A DNA stretch of 64,000 bases, from positions 310,001 through 374,000 of the forward strand of contig NZ_JAIWNA010000006.1 in assembly GCF_020216065.1 (NCBI RefSeq), written 5' to 3'. Shown piece by piece: positions 1 to 7,221 of the stretch. Each line of letters starts with the position of its first letter. The first letter of the stretch is position 1. The notes below the pieces were generated by a model that worked only from the letters and a program-made list of their open reading frames with translations, made no database searches and had not been told where the DNA came from. The stretch is from Nocardia rosealba (GTDB lineage: Bacteria; Actinomycetota; Actinomycetes; Mycobacteriales; Mycobacteriaceae). Made by a program: the position numbers and the translations under genes.

Positions 1-544
1 CGACGACGAGCTGGTCGGCGCGGTGCTGTGCTCCTCCGACGACGACCTGCTGCTGGTGTCGGCGCACGGCCAGTCGATCCGCTTCTCCGCGACCGACGAG
101 GCGTTGCGCCCGATGGGCCGCGCCACCAGCGGCGTACAGGGCATGCGGTTCAACACCGACGACGAATTGCTCTCGCTCAATGTGGTCCGCCCGGACACCT
201 ATTTGTTGGTCGCGACCGCCGGTGGGTATGCCAAGCGTACGGCGATCGAGGAGTACACCGCGCAGGGTCGCGGCGGAAAAGGCGTATTGACAATCCAATA
301 CGATCCGAAGCGTGGCAGCCTGGTGGGTGCGCTCATCGTCGACGACGAGGACGAGTTGTACGCGATCACTTCCAGTGGTGGCGTCATCCGCACCGCGGCC
401 AAGCAGGTCCGCAAAGCCGGACGCCAGACCAAGGGCGTGCGATTGATGAACCTCGCGGATGGCGATACCTTGCTAGCGATCGCGCGCAACGCCGACGAGC
501 CCGATCCCGATCAGCTCATCGGCGACGCGGCCTCGGAGCAATAA
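1..544 (+). CDS. gyrA: DNA gyrase subunit A, C-terminal part (5' truncated by window edge)
   Basis: Only the last ~180 codons are present; the reading frame enters at base 2 and ends with TAA at 542-544. The translation shows the repeated blades of the GyrA C-terminal beta-pinwheel, which wraps DNA: GQSIRFS, an internal GRGGKGV motif resembling a GyrA-box, and GRQTKGVRL. An acidic tail rich in Asp and Glu follows. The catalytic tyrosine and breakage-reunion domain lie outside the window. GyrA with GyrB introduces negative supercoils. A DUF3566 gene, tRNA-Ile and tRNA-Ala immediately downstream is the standard actinobacterial arrangement near oriC and supports the assignment. Confidence 0.95.
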   Translation, partial: DDELVGAVLCSSDDDLLLVSAHGQSIRFSATDEALRPMGRATSGVQGMRFNTDDELLSLNVVRPDTYLLVATAGGYAKRTAIEEYTAQGRGGKGVLTIQYDPKRGSLVGALIVDDEDELYAITSSGGVIRTAAKQVRKAGRQTKGVRLMNLADGDTLLAIARNADEPDPDQLIGDAASEQ

Positions 545-583
545 CCCAACCAGCGGCGGCAACGAACGGATCTGAGGATTCCA

Positions 584-1606
584 TTGACCACACCGAATCA
601 GTCGAACGACGATCGGAACCAGACCAACGGCGTCACCGAGCGGGTCGCCTCGTCTCCGATCCAGCCGCGGCCGATCCCACGTCAGGGTGCGGCCGAAGGC
701 GCCAAGGCACCGGAATCCGGTGGCGCCGGGGACGAATCGTTCGACCAGGCCACCGTGCGGATGGGTACCGAGCCGAACGGGCCTGCCAACGGCTCGGGCA
801 ACGGCAAGGGTAAATCGCCCTACCAGGACGGCTGGGCGCAGTTGCCGCAGCGGGAACCGCAGTCCAACCTGTACCGCCCGGGTGAGGCGCCGAGCCAGGG
901 CCGCCCGTCCTCGGGTGGTCAGGGTGGCGGTGGCCTCAAGGGCAGCGGTCCGTCCAACGCGCGCACCACCGCCGACCTGGCGGCCAAGGCGGCGCGCAAG
1001 GAAGCCGCGATGGTGAAGTCCGTCGGCATCGACGGGCCGACCCGAAGCATCGCTCGTCCCGAGCTGGTCAAGGACATGCCCGATCTATCGGATGTGCGTC
1101 ATCCGGGGTCGGACCTGCCGATGGCCAACACCGGGCTGCCGATGGCTCCCCAGCAGCCGCCGAGCGGACCGTCGGCGCGGGCCGCGGCCGCCTCGGGCCC
1201 GGTGTCGCCCGCCGTTCCGGTGGCCATCGCGGCCGCCGCGTCGGGTGAGCCGCTGCGCGCGACGGTGCAGATCCGCCGCATCGACCCGTGGTCGACGCTG
1301 AAGATCACCCTGGTCATCAGTGTCGCGCTGTTCTTCGTGTGGATGGTCGCTGTCGGCCTGCTCTACATCGTGCTCGCGGGCATGGGTGTGTGGGACAACC
1401 TGGACAACTCGCTGGGCGAGATGTTCAACCAGGAGGGCAGCTCGGGCGGCCTGATCGACGCGGGCACAATCTTCGGGTACGCGGGTGTCATCGGGCTCAT
1501 CAACGTGGTGCTGTTCACCGCGCTGGCGACGGTCGGTGTGTTCATCTACAACCAGTGCTGCGATCTGGTCGGTGGCATCCAGGTGACCCTGGCCGATCCG
1601 GACTAG
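584..1606 (+). CDS. DUF3566 transmembrane protein downstream of gyrA
   Basis: 340 residues from a TTG start; a GAGG Shine-Dalgarno lies about six bases upstream, and no better start fits. The first ~225 residues are a low-complexity, Gly/Pro/Ala/Ser-rich cytoplasmic region. From about residue 230 (IRRIDPWSTLKI) the conserved DUF3566 domain begins, with two predicted membrane helices at about 241-265 and 295-322. The gene lies 39 bases after gyrA and is probably co-transcribed; a stem-loop with a T-run follows its stop. Members of the family occur next to gyrA across actinobacteria but have no established biochemical function; a cell-envelope or division-related role is only inference. Confidence 0.9.
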   Translation: MTTPNQSNDDRNQTNGVTERVASSPIQPRPIPRQGAAEGAKAPESGGAGDESFDQATVRMGTEPNGPANGSGNGKGKSPYQDGWAQLPQREPQSNLYRPGEAPSQGRPSSGGQGGGGLKGSGPSNARTTADLAAKAARKEAAMVKSVGIDGPTRSIARPELVKDMPDLSDVRHPGSDLPMANTGLPMAPQQPPSGPSARAAAASGPVSPAVPVAIAAAASGEPLRATVQIRRIDPWSTLKITLVISVALFFVWMVAVGLLYIVLAGMGVWDNLDNSLGEMFNQEGSSGGLIDAGTIFGYAGVIGLINVVLFTALATVGVFIYNQCCDLVGGIQVTLADPD

Positions 1607-1624
1607 GAACACGCGTTTTCCGGC

Positions 1625-1666
1625 ACGGCCGGTCGGACCAGGAAACTGGCTCTGACCGGCCGTTTT
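1625..1666 (+). terminator. Rho-independent terminator after the gyrA/DUF3566 unit
   Basis: A ten-base-pair stem (1625-1634 with 1654-1663, ACGGCCGGTC / GACCGGCCGT) is followed by a TTTT run at 1663-1666. It sits 19 bases after the DUF3566 stop and ahead of tRNA-Ile, so it should separate the two transcripts. Confidence 0.8.
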
Positions 1667-1743
1667 GGTTATCGGCGGGCGGGTAAGGTAACCTCGTGTC
1701 TCGTTGCGGTTCACTGCTCCGGCAGGGGATCGGAATCGAGTTC

Positions 1744-1817
1744 GGGCCTATAGCTCAGGCGGTTAGAGCGCTTCGCTGATAACGAAGAGGTCGGAGGTTC
1801 AAGTCCTCCTAGGCCCA
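1744..1817 (+). tRNA. tRNA-Ile (GAT)
   Basis: A 74-base cloverleaf: acceptor stem GGGCCTA pairs with TAGGCCC, the anticodon stem encloses the loop CTGATAA with anticodon GAT at 1778-1780, and the T arm contains GGTTCAAGTCC. CCA is not fully encoded (only the discriminator A is present). It pairs with the tRNA-Ala gene downstream, as usual next to gyrA. Confidence 0.97.
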
Positions 1818-1846
1818 CTCCCGAACATCACAGTAGGGTGGGAATC

Positions 1847-1954
1847 ATGAAGATTGTCCTCACGGTCGGTGTTGTGATCGCGGTTCTCATCGGTATCACC
1901 AAATTCCGCAAGCGTGACGAAGCCGATCTCTGGCGTGAGGTCACCACCCGCTGA
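1847..1954 (+). CDS. DLW-39 family mini-protein
   Basis: A 35-residue protein encoded between tRNA-Ile and tRNA-Ala. It has a hydrophobic N-terminal helix (MKIVLTVGVVIAVLIGI), a basic stretch (KFRKR) and the diagnostic DLW signature in EADLWREVT near the C-terminus. A purine-rich GGGTGGGA lies just before the ATG. This size, location and motif match the DLW-39 family that is conserved in actinobacteria beside these tRNAs. It is probably a single-pass membrane peptide; function unknown. Confidence 0.85.
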   Translation: MKIVLTVGVVIAVLIGITKFRKRDEADLWREVTTR

Positions 1955-1985
1955 TTCGGGTTGCCAGCCGGTACACCACCGGTAA

Positions 1986-2058
1986 GGGGCCTTAGCTCAA
2001 TTGGCAGAGCACTGCCTTTGCAAGGCAGGGGTTAGGGGTTCGATTCCCCTAGGCTCCA
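1986..2058 (+). tRNA. tRNA-Ala (TGC)
   Basis: A 73-base cloverleaf with acceptor GGGGCCT/AGGCTCC, anticodon loop TTTGCAA (anticodon TGC at 2019-2021) and T arm GGTTCGATTCC. CCA is not encoded. The next protein gene starts only five bases after its 3' end. Confidence 0.97.
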
Positions 2059-2063
2059 CTTCT

Positions 2064-3002
2064 GTGAATTCCTCGGTTTTCGATTTCCTGCTCACCGCCG
2101 CCCCCGGCGCCGCCGATTCGGCGGATTTCGCGGCGGATTGGGCACATCACCGCGCTCGCTGCGCGGATCTCACCAATTCTGTCGACCGCGCCGCTGTCGC
2201 CGGATTCGACAGTGTCGCATTGGGTTCGGCGTTCCTCGGTGGGTACCAGGAAGCGCTGCACGCGCTGGTGCCCACGCTCGCCCCCGACGAGTTGAGCTCG
2301 ATGTGCGCGACCGAGGCCACCGGAGCACGACCCTCGGCCATGACGACGACCGTCACCGGCGACGGGATGGTGACCGGCACCAAATCGTTCGCCACCCTCG
2401 GTACCTTCGCCACCCGGTTTCTCGTGATCGCCCGTGCGGGTACACATTCCGACGGCAAACCGGACCTGCGTGCCGTGCTCGTCGCGGCCGGACCGCAGGC
2501 GGAGGTGACCCCGCTGCCGCCGTTGCCGTTCGCACCGGAGATCCCGCACGCCACCGTCGGTTTCGCGGACGCGCCGGGAGAAACGCTGCCCGGTGACGGG
2601 TACGCCGATTACCTGAAGCCGTTCCGCACCGTCGAAGACCTGCATGTGCTCGCCGCTGTGCTCGGTCAGCTCGTGCGGGTAGCCCGGCAAGCGCAATGGC
2701 CCGCCGACGCGCTCACGGCCCTGCTGGCGCTGTTTGCGGCCGTGCGTGGCCTCAGCACCGAGCCCGCCATATCGGCGGGCGTGCATATCGCGCTCGCCGG
2801 CGTCTTCGATCGCTGCGCCGCGCTGCTCGCCGAACTCGAACCGCACTGGGACCGAGTGGATCAGGAGATCCGGCAGCGCTGGGAGCGGGACGCGCCGCTG
2901 CTCGGGGTCGCCGGGAAGGTCCGTGCGGCCCGGCTGGCTACCGCCTGGCGCACAGTGGCCGAACAGGGGGCCGAAGCGCCCGCCGGCCACGAGGATCACT
3001 AG
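2064..3002 (+). CDS. acyl-CoA dehydrogenase-like protein
   Basis: 312 residues from a GTG at 2064; the same frame runs further upstream, but only through the tRNA-Ala gene, so those starts are rejected. The middle shows the beta-domain signature of acyl-CoA dehydrogenases: CATEATGARPSAM, then VTGTKSFATLGTFATRFLVIAR. A helical C-terminal half follows. At ~310 residues it is shorter than the ~380 of a full enzyme, chiefly at the N-terminal alpha domain, so FAD binding and catalysis are uncertain. It could be a non-catalytic homologue or a specialised flavoprotein. There is no recognisable ribosome-binding site, since the tRNA occupies that position. A reverse-strand 6C RNA lies downstream. Confidence 0.75.
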   Translation: MNSSVFDFLLTAAPGAADSADFAADWAHHRARCADLTNSVDRAAVAGFDSVALGSAFLGGYQEALHALVPTLAPDELSSMCATEATGARPSAMTTTVTGDGMVTGTKSFATLGTFATRFLVIARAGTHSDGKPDLRAVLVAAGPQAEVTPLPPLPFAPEIPHATVGFADAPGETLPGDGYADYLKPFRTVEDLHVLAAVLGQLVRVARQAQWPADALTALLALFAAVRGLSTEPAISAGVHIALAGVFDRCAALLAELEPHWDRVDQEIRQRWERDAPLLGVAGKVRAARLATAWRTVAEQGAEAPAGHEDH

Positions 3003-3067
3003 CTGTTCTCGTGGCCGCGTCGCGTGGCCTGAACCCGGCTGCCGGGCGATGGAACTGCACCTTGCCG

Positions 3068-3149
3068 GAAAATGGGGAGCGGGCCTCGGCGAAGGGGGGG
3101 AGTTAGCCGAGGCCCGCGTAGGGTCGGCCCGGGGGGGAGGGGCCGACGT
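3068..3149 (-). ncRNA. 6C small RNA (two C-loop hairpins)
   Basis: Read on the minus strand, two perfect hairpins follow each other. The first is an eight-base-pair stem (3147-3140 with 3130-3123) whose loop carries a run of seven C. The second is a 12-base-pair stem (3117-3106 with 3090-3079) with TAACTCCCCCCC in its loop. They are joined by a short CCTAC linker and followed by CCCCATTTTCC. Two stem-loops each carrying at least six cytosines define the actinobacterial 6C RNA family. A TAGGAT -10-like hexamer at 3160-3155 would start transcription near 3149. No protein-coding frame competes convincingly here. Confidence 0.8.
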
Positions 3150-3154
3150 GAACG

Positions 3155-3160
3155 ATCCTA
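3155..3160 (-). promoter_or_regulatory. -10-like element for the 6C RNA
   Basis: TAGGAT on the minus strand fits the TANNNT pattern of actinobacterial housekeeping sigma factors and lies about six bases before the first 6C hairpin. No clear -35 was found. The rest of the stretch between the 6C RNA and the ABC transporter (3161-3573) shows no credible gene. Confidence 0.4.
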
Positions 3161-3573
3161 CGCGATCCGCGCGGAAATCGTGTACGCGCAACGGATCAGT
3201 TTCCGAGAATTTTTCGTGTCGCGGCCCGTCACGGGGCCGTCGGCCGCAGCCGCAGAGCGGTCGCCGCAGTGTTGTGAGACATCACAAACCTCTTACGAAC
3301 ACCCGAAGTCGCTGGTACGCAAGGTTTTACGCCTCGCGCGCGCGGAACATGTTCTCGTCGTCGGCGATGTGCGGCCACCCCGATTCCGGGCCGGTCCGTC
3401 GCCGCATCGCCCAAAAATCAGTCCGATTCGCCGCGTGTCGCATGCAATCGGCATGTCGAACAAATTTGTACATCTGACATCAGGAACCACCCGAAATGAG
3501 GATGCGACTTGTCGGTGGGTGGGGCAATACTGAGGCCACCAAGGGTTCGCGAACTACGACATCCAGGAGAATC

Positions 3574-4569
3574 ATGCCCGACGCAATCGTCGCCGAGGGG
3601 CTGGTCAAACGGTACGGACAGCTCACCGCACTGGACGGGCTGGATCTCTCCGTCCCCGAAGGCACCGTCACCGCACTTCTCGGCCCGAACGGCGCGGGAA
3701 AGACCACGACTGTCCGTGTACTCACCACTCTGCTCGTTCCCGACGAAGGCCGCGCCACCGTCGCCGGGGTCGATGTCATCAACAATCCGCAGGCACTGCG
3801 TTCGCGCATCGGCGCGTCGGGCCAGTACGCCGCCGTCGACGAGTATCTGACCGGCTTCGAGAACCTCGAAATGGTCGGCAGGCTCTATCACCTCGGCACG
3901 CAGCGCAGTAAGGAACGGGCCCGCGAGCTGCTCGAACGCTTCCGGCTCACCGACGCCGCCGACCGCCCGGTGAAGGGCTACTCCGGCGGCATGCGCAGGC
4001 GCCTCGACCTCGCGGGCGCGCTGGTCGCCAACCCGCCGGTGCTGTTCCTCGACGAGCCGACCACCGGCCTCGACCCACGCGCCCGCCTGGATCTGTGGGA
4101 TGTGATCGAGGAACTCGTCTCCGGCGGCACCACCCTGCTGCTCACCACCCAGTACATGGAGGAGGCCGACCGCCTGGCCGACTCCATCGCGGTGATCGAC
4201 CGCGGCACCGTCATCGCCCGCGGCACCGCCGACGAACTCAAGGCGCTCGTCGGCGGCGACCGCATCGAACTCACCGTCGCCACCGTCGACCAGCTCACCG
4301 ACGCCAAACAGGTGCTCAGCGGCCTGGCCGACGGCGAAATCCACATCGAACCGGGTCTGCGCAAGATCACCGTGCCCGTGGCCGACGGTTCCCAGGACCT
4401 GGTCACCGCCATCGGCAGGCTCACCGAGCACAAGGTCGAGATCAACGACGTCGCGCTGCGCAGGCCGTCGCTCGACGACGTATTCCTCTCCCTCACCGGG
4501 CACGAGGCCGAAGAACTCGTGGCGGGGGATGCCGAGAAGGCGGACGCCAAGGAAGGACAGAGCCGATGA
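3574..4569 (+). CDS. DrrA-type ABC transporter ATP-binding protein
   Basis: 331 residues. The ATG at 3574 follows an AGGAGA ribosome-binding site. It has Walker A GPNGAGKTT (about 37-45), signature YSGGM (136-140), Walker B LFLDEP (156-161) and the TTQYMEEAD switch segment, in which Gln stands where many ABC proteins have His, as is usual in the DrrA (daunorubicin-resistance) subfamily. A C-terminal extension of ~90 residues matches the accessory domain of that subfamily. It overlaps the permease gene by ATGA, so the two form an exporter of DrrAB type. The substrate is unknown; drug or lipid export is the usual role of the family. Confidence 0.92.
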   Translation: MPDAIVAEGLVKRYGQLTALDGLDLSVPEGTVTALLGPNGAGKTTTVRVLTTLLVPDEGRATVAGVDVINNPQALRSRIGASGQYAAVDEYLTGFENLEMVGRLYHLGTQRSKERARELLERFRLTDAADRPVKGYSGGMRRRLDLAGALVANPPVLFLDEPTTGLDPRARLDLWDVIEELVSGGTTLLLTTQYMEEADRLADSIAVIDRGTVIARGTADELKALVGGDRIELTVATVDQLTDAKQVLSGLADGEIHIEPGLRKITVPVADGSQDLVTAIGRLTEHKVEINDVALRRPSLDDVFLSLTGHEAEELVAGDAEKADAKEGQSR

Positions 4570-5423
4570 GCGTCTCGATCGACAAGACACCACCGGTGAC
4601 CGGGCCGAGCCTGGAAGAACGGCTGGCGATGGTGGTCAGCGACAGCCTCACGATCGCCAAGCGCAATGTCATCAAGATCAAGCGCGTGCCCGACGTGCTG
4701 ATCTTCACGACCATGTCGCCGATCATGTTCGTGCTGATGTTCGCCTACGTATTCGGCTCGGCCATCAAGGTGCCGGGGCTGGAAGGCGGCTACCGCGAAT
4801 TCCTGATCGCGGGCATCTTCGTCCAGACCGTGGTGTTCGGTGCCTCGTTCACCGGCGCGGGCCTGGCCGAAGACATGCAGAAGGGCATCATCGATCGGTT
4901 CCGGTCGCTGCCGATGGCGCCCTCGGCGGTGCTGTTCGGGCGCACGATCAGCGATGTGGTGATCAACCTGGTCAGCCTCGTCGTCATGTCGCTGACCGGG
5001 TTGATCGTCGGCTGGCGTATTCGTGGGTCGTTCCTCGACGCGGTGCTCGCGTACCTGCTGATGCTGCTGTTCGCCTACGCGCTGTCGTGGATGATGGCCG
5101 TGGTCGGGTTGCTCGTGCGGGCGCCTGAGGTGTTCAACAACGCCAGCTTCATGGTGATCTTCCCGCTGACGTTCCTGTCCAACGCCTTCGTCCCGATCAA
5201 CGACCTGCCCGGCCCGCTGCGCGTGTTCGCCGAGTGGAATCCGATGTCGGCGGTCACCGAGTCGGTGCGTCAGCTGTTCGGCAACACCAGCCCGCTGGCC
5301 CCCACCTCGGAGGCCTGGTCGATGCAGCATCCGGTGGCCACGTCGCTGATCTGGATCGTGCTGATCCTGCTGATCTTCGTGCCGCTGGCTCAGGTGCAGT
5401 ACAAGAAGTCCGTGAGCCGCTGA
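4566..5423 (+). CDS. DrrB-type ABC-2 transporter permease
   Basis: 285 residues; the start codon overlaps the stop of the ATPase gene (ATGA), indicating translational coupling. The protein has about six hydrophobic segments, beginning at VLIFTTMSPIMFVLMFAYVF, and the ABC-2 signature region (FRSLPMAPSAVLFGRTISDV, then TFLSNAFVPINDLPGPLRVFAEWNPMS). It would form the membrane channel partner of the ATPase encoded just upstream. The substrate is not deducible. Confidence 0.92.
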   Translation: MSVSIDKTPPVTGPSLEERLAMVVSDSLTIAKRNVIKIKRVPDVLIFTTMSPIMFVLMFAYVFGSAIKVPGLEGGYREFLIAGIFVQTVVFGASFTGAGLAEDMQKGIIDRFRSLPMAPSAVLFGRTISDVVINLVSLVVMSLTGLIVGWRIRGSFLDAVLAYLLMLLFAYALSWMMAVVGLLVRAPEVFNNASFMVIFPLTFLSNAFVPINDLPGPLRVFAEWNPMSAVTESVRQLFGNTSPLAPTSEAWSMQHPVATSLIWIVLILLIFVPLAQVQYKKSVSR

Positions 5424-5427
5424 GGGT

Positions 5428-5604
5428 TCAGCTCGCGCCGGTCTCCGCGACGGGGGCCGGCGCGGAGCCGTTGCGGGAGTAGCCGAGACGCGGCGGTTCG
5501 GCGGCGGGTTCGGGCAGCTGGGGGCGCTTGCTGCGGGCGATCCAGGCCAGCGCGCCCGCACCGGCGATCGCGAGGGAGGCGATGAGCGGGTTACGAAGCT
5601 TCAT
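5428..5604 (-). CDS. small membrane-anchored hypothetical protein
   Basis: A 58-residue protein on the reverse strand, convergent with the DrrB gene and four bases from its stop. From MKLRN it has one N-terminal hydrophobic helix (PLIASLAIAGAGALAWIA), a positive patch RSKRP and a Pro/Ala/Glu-rich tail. The same frame continues upstream without a good start; the ATG at 5604 gives a coherent membrane peptide and is preferred. Not recognised as a named family. Coding status is moderately supported by the membrane-anchor pattern and its position. Confidence 0.55.
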   Translation of the reverse strand: MKLRNPLIASLAIAGAGALAWIARSKRPQLPEPAAEPPRLGYSRNGSAPAPVAETGAS

Positions 5605-5703
5605 GCGACCACTGTGGCATAGAACGCCGCCGACGGCACAAACACGAAAACCACGCTCCACCAGGTGCCCGGCGACGCGGTGACCGCGTGGCACCATTGC
5701 TGC

Positions 5704-6231
5704 GTGACCTCACCCCATCAGACGGCCGTGGCGACGCTGCACACCAACCACGGCGAGATCAAGATCGCGCTTTTCGGTAACCACGCGCCCAAGACGGTGC
5801 GCAATTTCGTCGGCCTCGCCGACGGCAGCGCCTCGTACACCACCCCGAACGCGGGTGGCACGGAAGCTGGCCCGTTCTACGACGGCGCCGTCTTCCACCG
5901 GGTGATGCGGGGATTCATGATCCAGGGCGGCGACCCGACCGGTACCGGCCGCGGCGGCCCGGGCTACGAATTCGGCGACGAGTTCCATCCCGAGCTGCGT
6001 TTCGATCGTGGATACCTGCTGGCCATGGCCAATGCGGGCCCGGGTACCAACGGATCGCAGTTCTTCATCACCGTGGGACCGCAGCCTCACCTGAACCGCA
6101 AGCACACGATTTTCGGCGAGGTGGTCGACCCGGATTCACGCAAGGTGGTCGACGCGATCGCGGCGGTGGAGACCGACCGCAACGATCGCCCGACCGAACC
6201 GGTCGTCATCTCTTCGGTCACTGTGACATAG
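5704..6231 (+). CDS. ppiA: peptidyl-prolyl cis-trans isomerase, cyclophilin type
   Basis: 175 residues from GTG (VTSPHQTAVATLHTN), matching the N-terminus and size of mycobacterial PpiA (~182). Cyclophilin hallmarks are present: FHRVMRGFMIQGGDPTGTG with the catalytic Arg, GPGTNGSQFFIT and LNRKHTIFGEV. It catalyses cis-trans isomerisation of Xaa-Pro bonds; no signal peptide is seen, so it should be cytoplasmic. Its position between the gyrA region and crgA is conserved in mycobacteria. Its stop codon runs directly into a dispersed hairpin repeat and a terminator. Confidence 0.95.
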   Translation: MTSPHQTAVATLHTNHGEIKIALFGNHAPKTVRNFVGLADGSASYTTPNAGGTEAGPFYDGAVFHRVMRGFMIQGGDPTGTGRGGPGYEFGDEFHPELRFDRGYLLAMANAGPGTNGSQFFITVGPQPHLNRKHTIFGEVVDPDSRKVVDAIAAVETDRNDRPTEPVVISSVTVT

Positions 6232-6270
6232 CGGCTGGCGCCGCGGTTCTCGGCGCTCGACTCCGAGAAC
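6231..6270. repeat. dispersed hairpin repeat, copy 1
   Basis: A 27-base segment (6231-6257) matches 59561-59587 with one mismatch. It folds into a small hairpin (GCGGC/GCCGC, 6231-6244) followed by GTTCTCGG/CCGAGAAC (6246-6253 with 6263-6270). The mismatch (T6247 here, G59577 in copy 2) lies in the stem, and the opposing base changes too (A6269 versus C59666), so pairing is kept. Confidence 0.65.
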
Positions 6271-6309
6271 AGAACTCCCCGTCGCGATCGTCGCGGCGGG
6301 GAGTTCTTT
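6271..6309. terminator. terminator between ppiA and the convergent PH-domain gene
   Basis: AGAACTCCCCG pairs with the mirrored CGGGGAGTTCT (6271-6307), enclosing a second short TCGCGA/TCGCGG stem, and the 3' side runs into CTTTG. It lies 40 bases after ppiA and before a convergent gene, so it may act in both directions. Confidence 0.75.
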
Positions 6310-6324
6310 GCTTCACGTGAAACA
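6309..6324. other. parS-like ParB-binding site
   Basis: The 16 bases TGCTTCACGTGAAACA differ at one position from the universal bacterial parS consensus TGTTTCACGTGAAACA. The site is intergenic, between convergent genes, and lies within ~6 kb of gyrA, where chromosomal parS sites normally cluster around oriC. Binding by ParB/Spo0J is inferred. Confidence 0.65.
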
Positions 6325-6327
6325 ACG

Positions 6328-6786
6328 TCAGTCGGTGGCGACCTTCGCGAAGCCGTTGACGACGAGCGCGTCGTAGACGTCGGCTGGGTTGGTGCCCAGG
6401 TCCCAGCGGCCGAAGATCAGCAGGCGCTCGGTGTCGTTGTGGCGGACGTCGACCTCGAGCATGGTGTTCTTGCGGCCGATGCGCCGGTAGGAGGTCACAC
6501 GGATCCGGTCGATGTGGTCGAGGGGGTATTCGTCGCGGCCGGTGAGAGTGCCGACGATGAGGCGCGGCGGGGACCCGGGAACCATGGTGAGCCGGGGCCG
6601 CTGACGCAGGGCGAGCACGGCCATGGCCAGCACCGCGACAGCGGCGACGCCGAGGAAGAGCCGCGAGGGGCCATCCTGGGCAAGCACGGCCGCAACGGTC
6701 AGCAAAAGGCCACCGCCGGTGACCGCGATCAGGGCGGCGGTCGGCGTGGTCCAGGACTTGCTGTCGGCGGGTCGACCTGCGTTCAC
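6328..6786 (-). CDS. PH-domain membrane protein (Rv0010c-like)
   Basis: About 152 residues. Two hydrophobic helices occupy residues ~15-60 (ALIAVTGGGLLLTVAAVLA and LFLGVAAVAVLAMAVLAL). They are followed by a small bacterial PH-like beta domain (RLTMVPGSPPRLIVGTLTG ... IDRIRVTSYRRIGRKNTMLEVDV) and the ending RWDLGTNPADVYDALVVNG. The order ppiA / this gene / crgA matches Mycobacterium, where the homologue is an uncharacterised membrane protein. The GTG at 6786 is chosen because a GGGGGA ribosome-binding site precedes it; in-frame GTGs at 6822 and 6834 are alternatives that overlap a DnaA-box-like sequence. Confidence 0.8.
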   Translation of the reverse strand: MNAGRPADSKSWTTPTAALIAVTGGGLLLTVAAVLAQDGPSRLFLGVAAVAVLAMAVLALRQRPRLTMVPGSPPRLIVGTLTGRDEYPLDHIDRIRVTSYRRIGRKNTMLEVDVRHNDTERLLIFGRWDLGTNPADVYDALVVNGFAKVATD

Positions 6787-6814
6787 GCGGCTTGTTCCCC
6801 CATTGATCCTCGAG

Positions 6815-6823
6815 TTGTCCACA
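6815..6823 (+). other. DnaA-box sequence upstream of the PH-domain gene
   Basis: TTGTCCACA is a perfect match to the DnaA box of high-GC actinobacteria. A second, weaker box (TCATCCACA) follows at about 6826-6834. They lie between the divergence-free pair crgA and the PH-domain gene, close to the chosen start of the latter. Confidence 0.5.
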
Positions 6824-6862
6824 GCTTCATCCACAGGTGTGCATGAATGACACCGGTGTAGT

Positions 6863-7126
6863 TCAGCGCCACCGCATGGTCATGATGAGCCCGATGACCA
6901 TCAGGCCGAAACCGATCAGGAAGTTCCAGGCGTTCAGGTCGTTCATCCAGCTGATCTTCTCGGCAGCCAGGTAGTACACGAGCAGCCAGAGCAGGCCGGC
7001 CAGCATGAAGCCGAGCATGATCGCGACGTACCAGACAGGCGACGGACCCGCTTTGACCTTCACCGGGGTACGGCTGGCAGGGCTCGGGGTGTAATCGGCC
7101 TTCTTACGGACCTTGGACTTGGGCAT
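6863..7126 (-). CDS. crgA: cell division protein CrgA
   Basis: 87 residues, the usual length of CrgA. It begins with the basic MPKSKVRKK segment and a Ser/Pro stretch. Two membrane helices follow, separated by a short loop with NDLNAWNFLIGFG (helix 1 about 32-52, helix 2 about 68-85). CrgA is an actinobacterial division protein that interacts with FtsZ, FtsQ, FtsI and other divisome components and influences polar and septal peptidoglycan synthesis. Its place between the PH-domain gene and trpG is conserved in mycobacteria and agrees with the cell-wall signalling operon further on. Confidence 0.95.
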   Translation of the reverse strand: MPKSKVRKKADYTPSPASRTPVKVKAGPSPVWYVAIMLGFMLAGLLWLLVYYLAAEKISWMNDLNAWNFLIGFGLMVIGLIMTMRWR

Positions 7127-7221
7127 GACGTCCTCGTATTCTCCGGTACTGGTCGTCTCCTAGGCTATCCCACCAGGTAATGGATGCGACGACCTACCGG
7201 CCGGGCACGTACCCTCGTTGC

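Noticed and set aside
1744..2058. tRNA-Ile/tRNA-Ala pair as an integration hotspot
   Set aside because: No duplicated tRNA 3' end, integrase or composition break follows; the gene between them is the conserved DLW-39 protein.
3072..3533. A 153-codon plus frame across the 6C RNA region
   Set aside because: Arg/Ser/Pro-rich product with no family features, beginning inside the purine-rich complement of the C-loops; the RNA explanation fits better.
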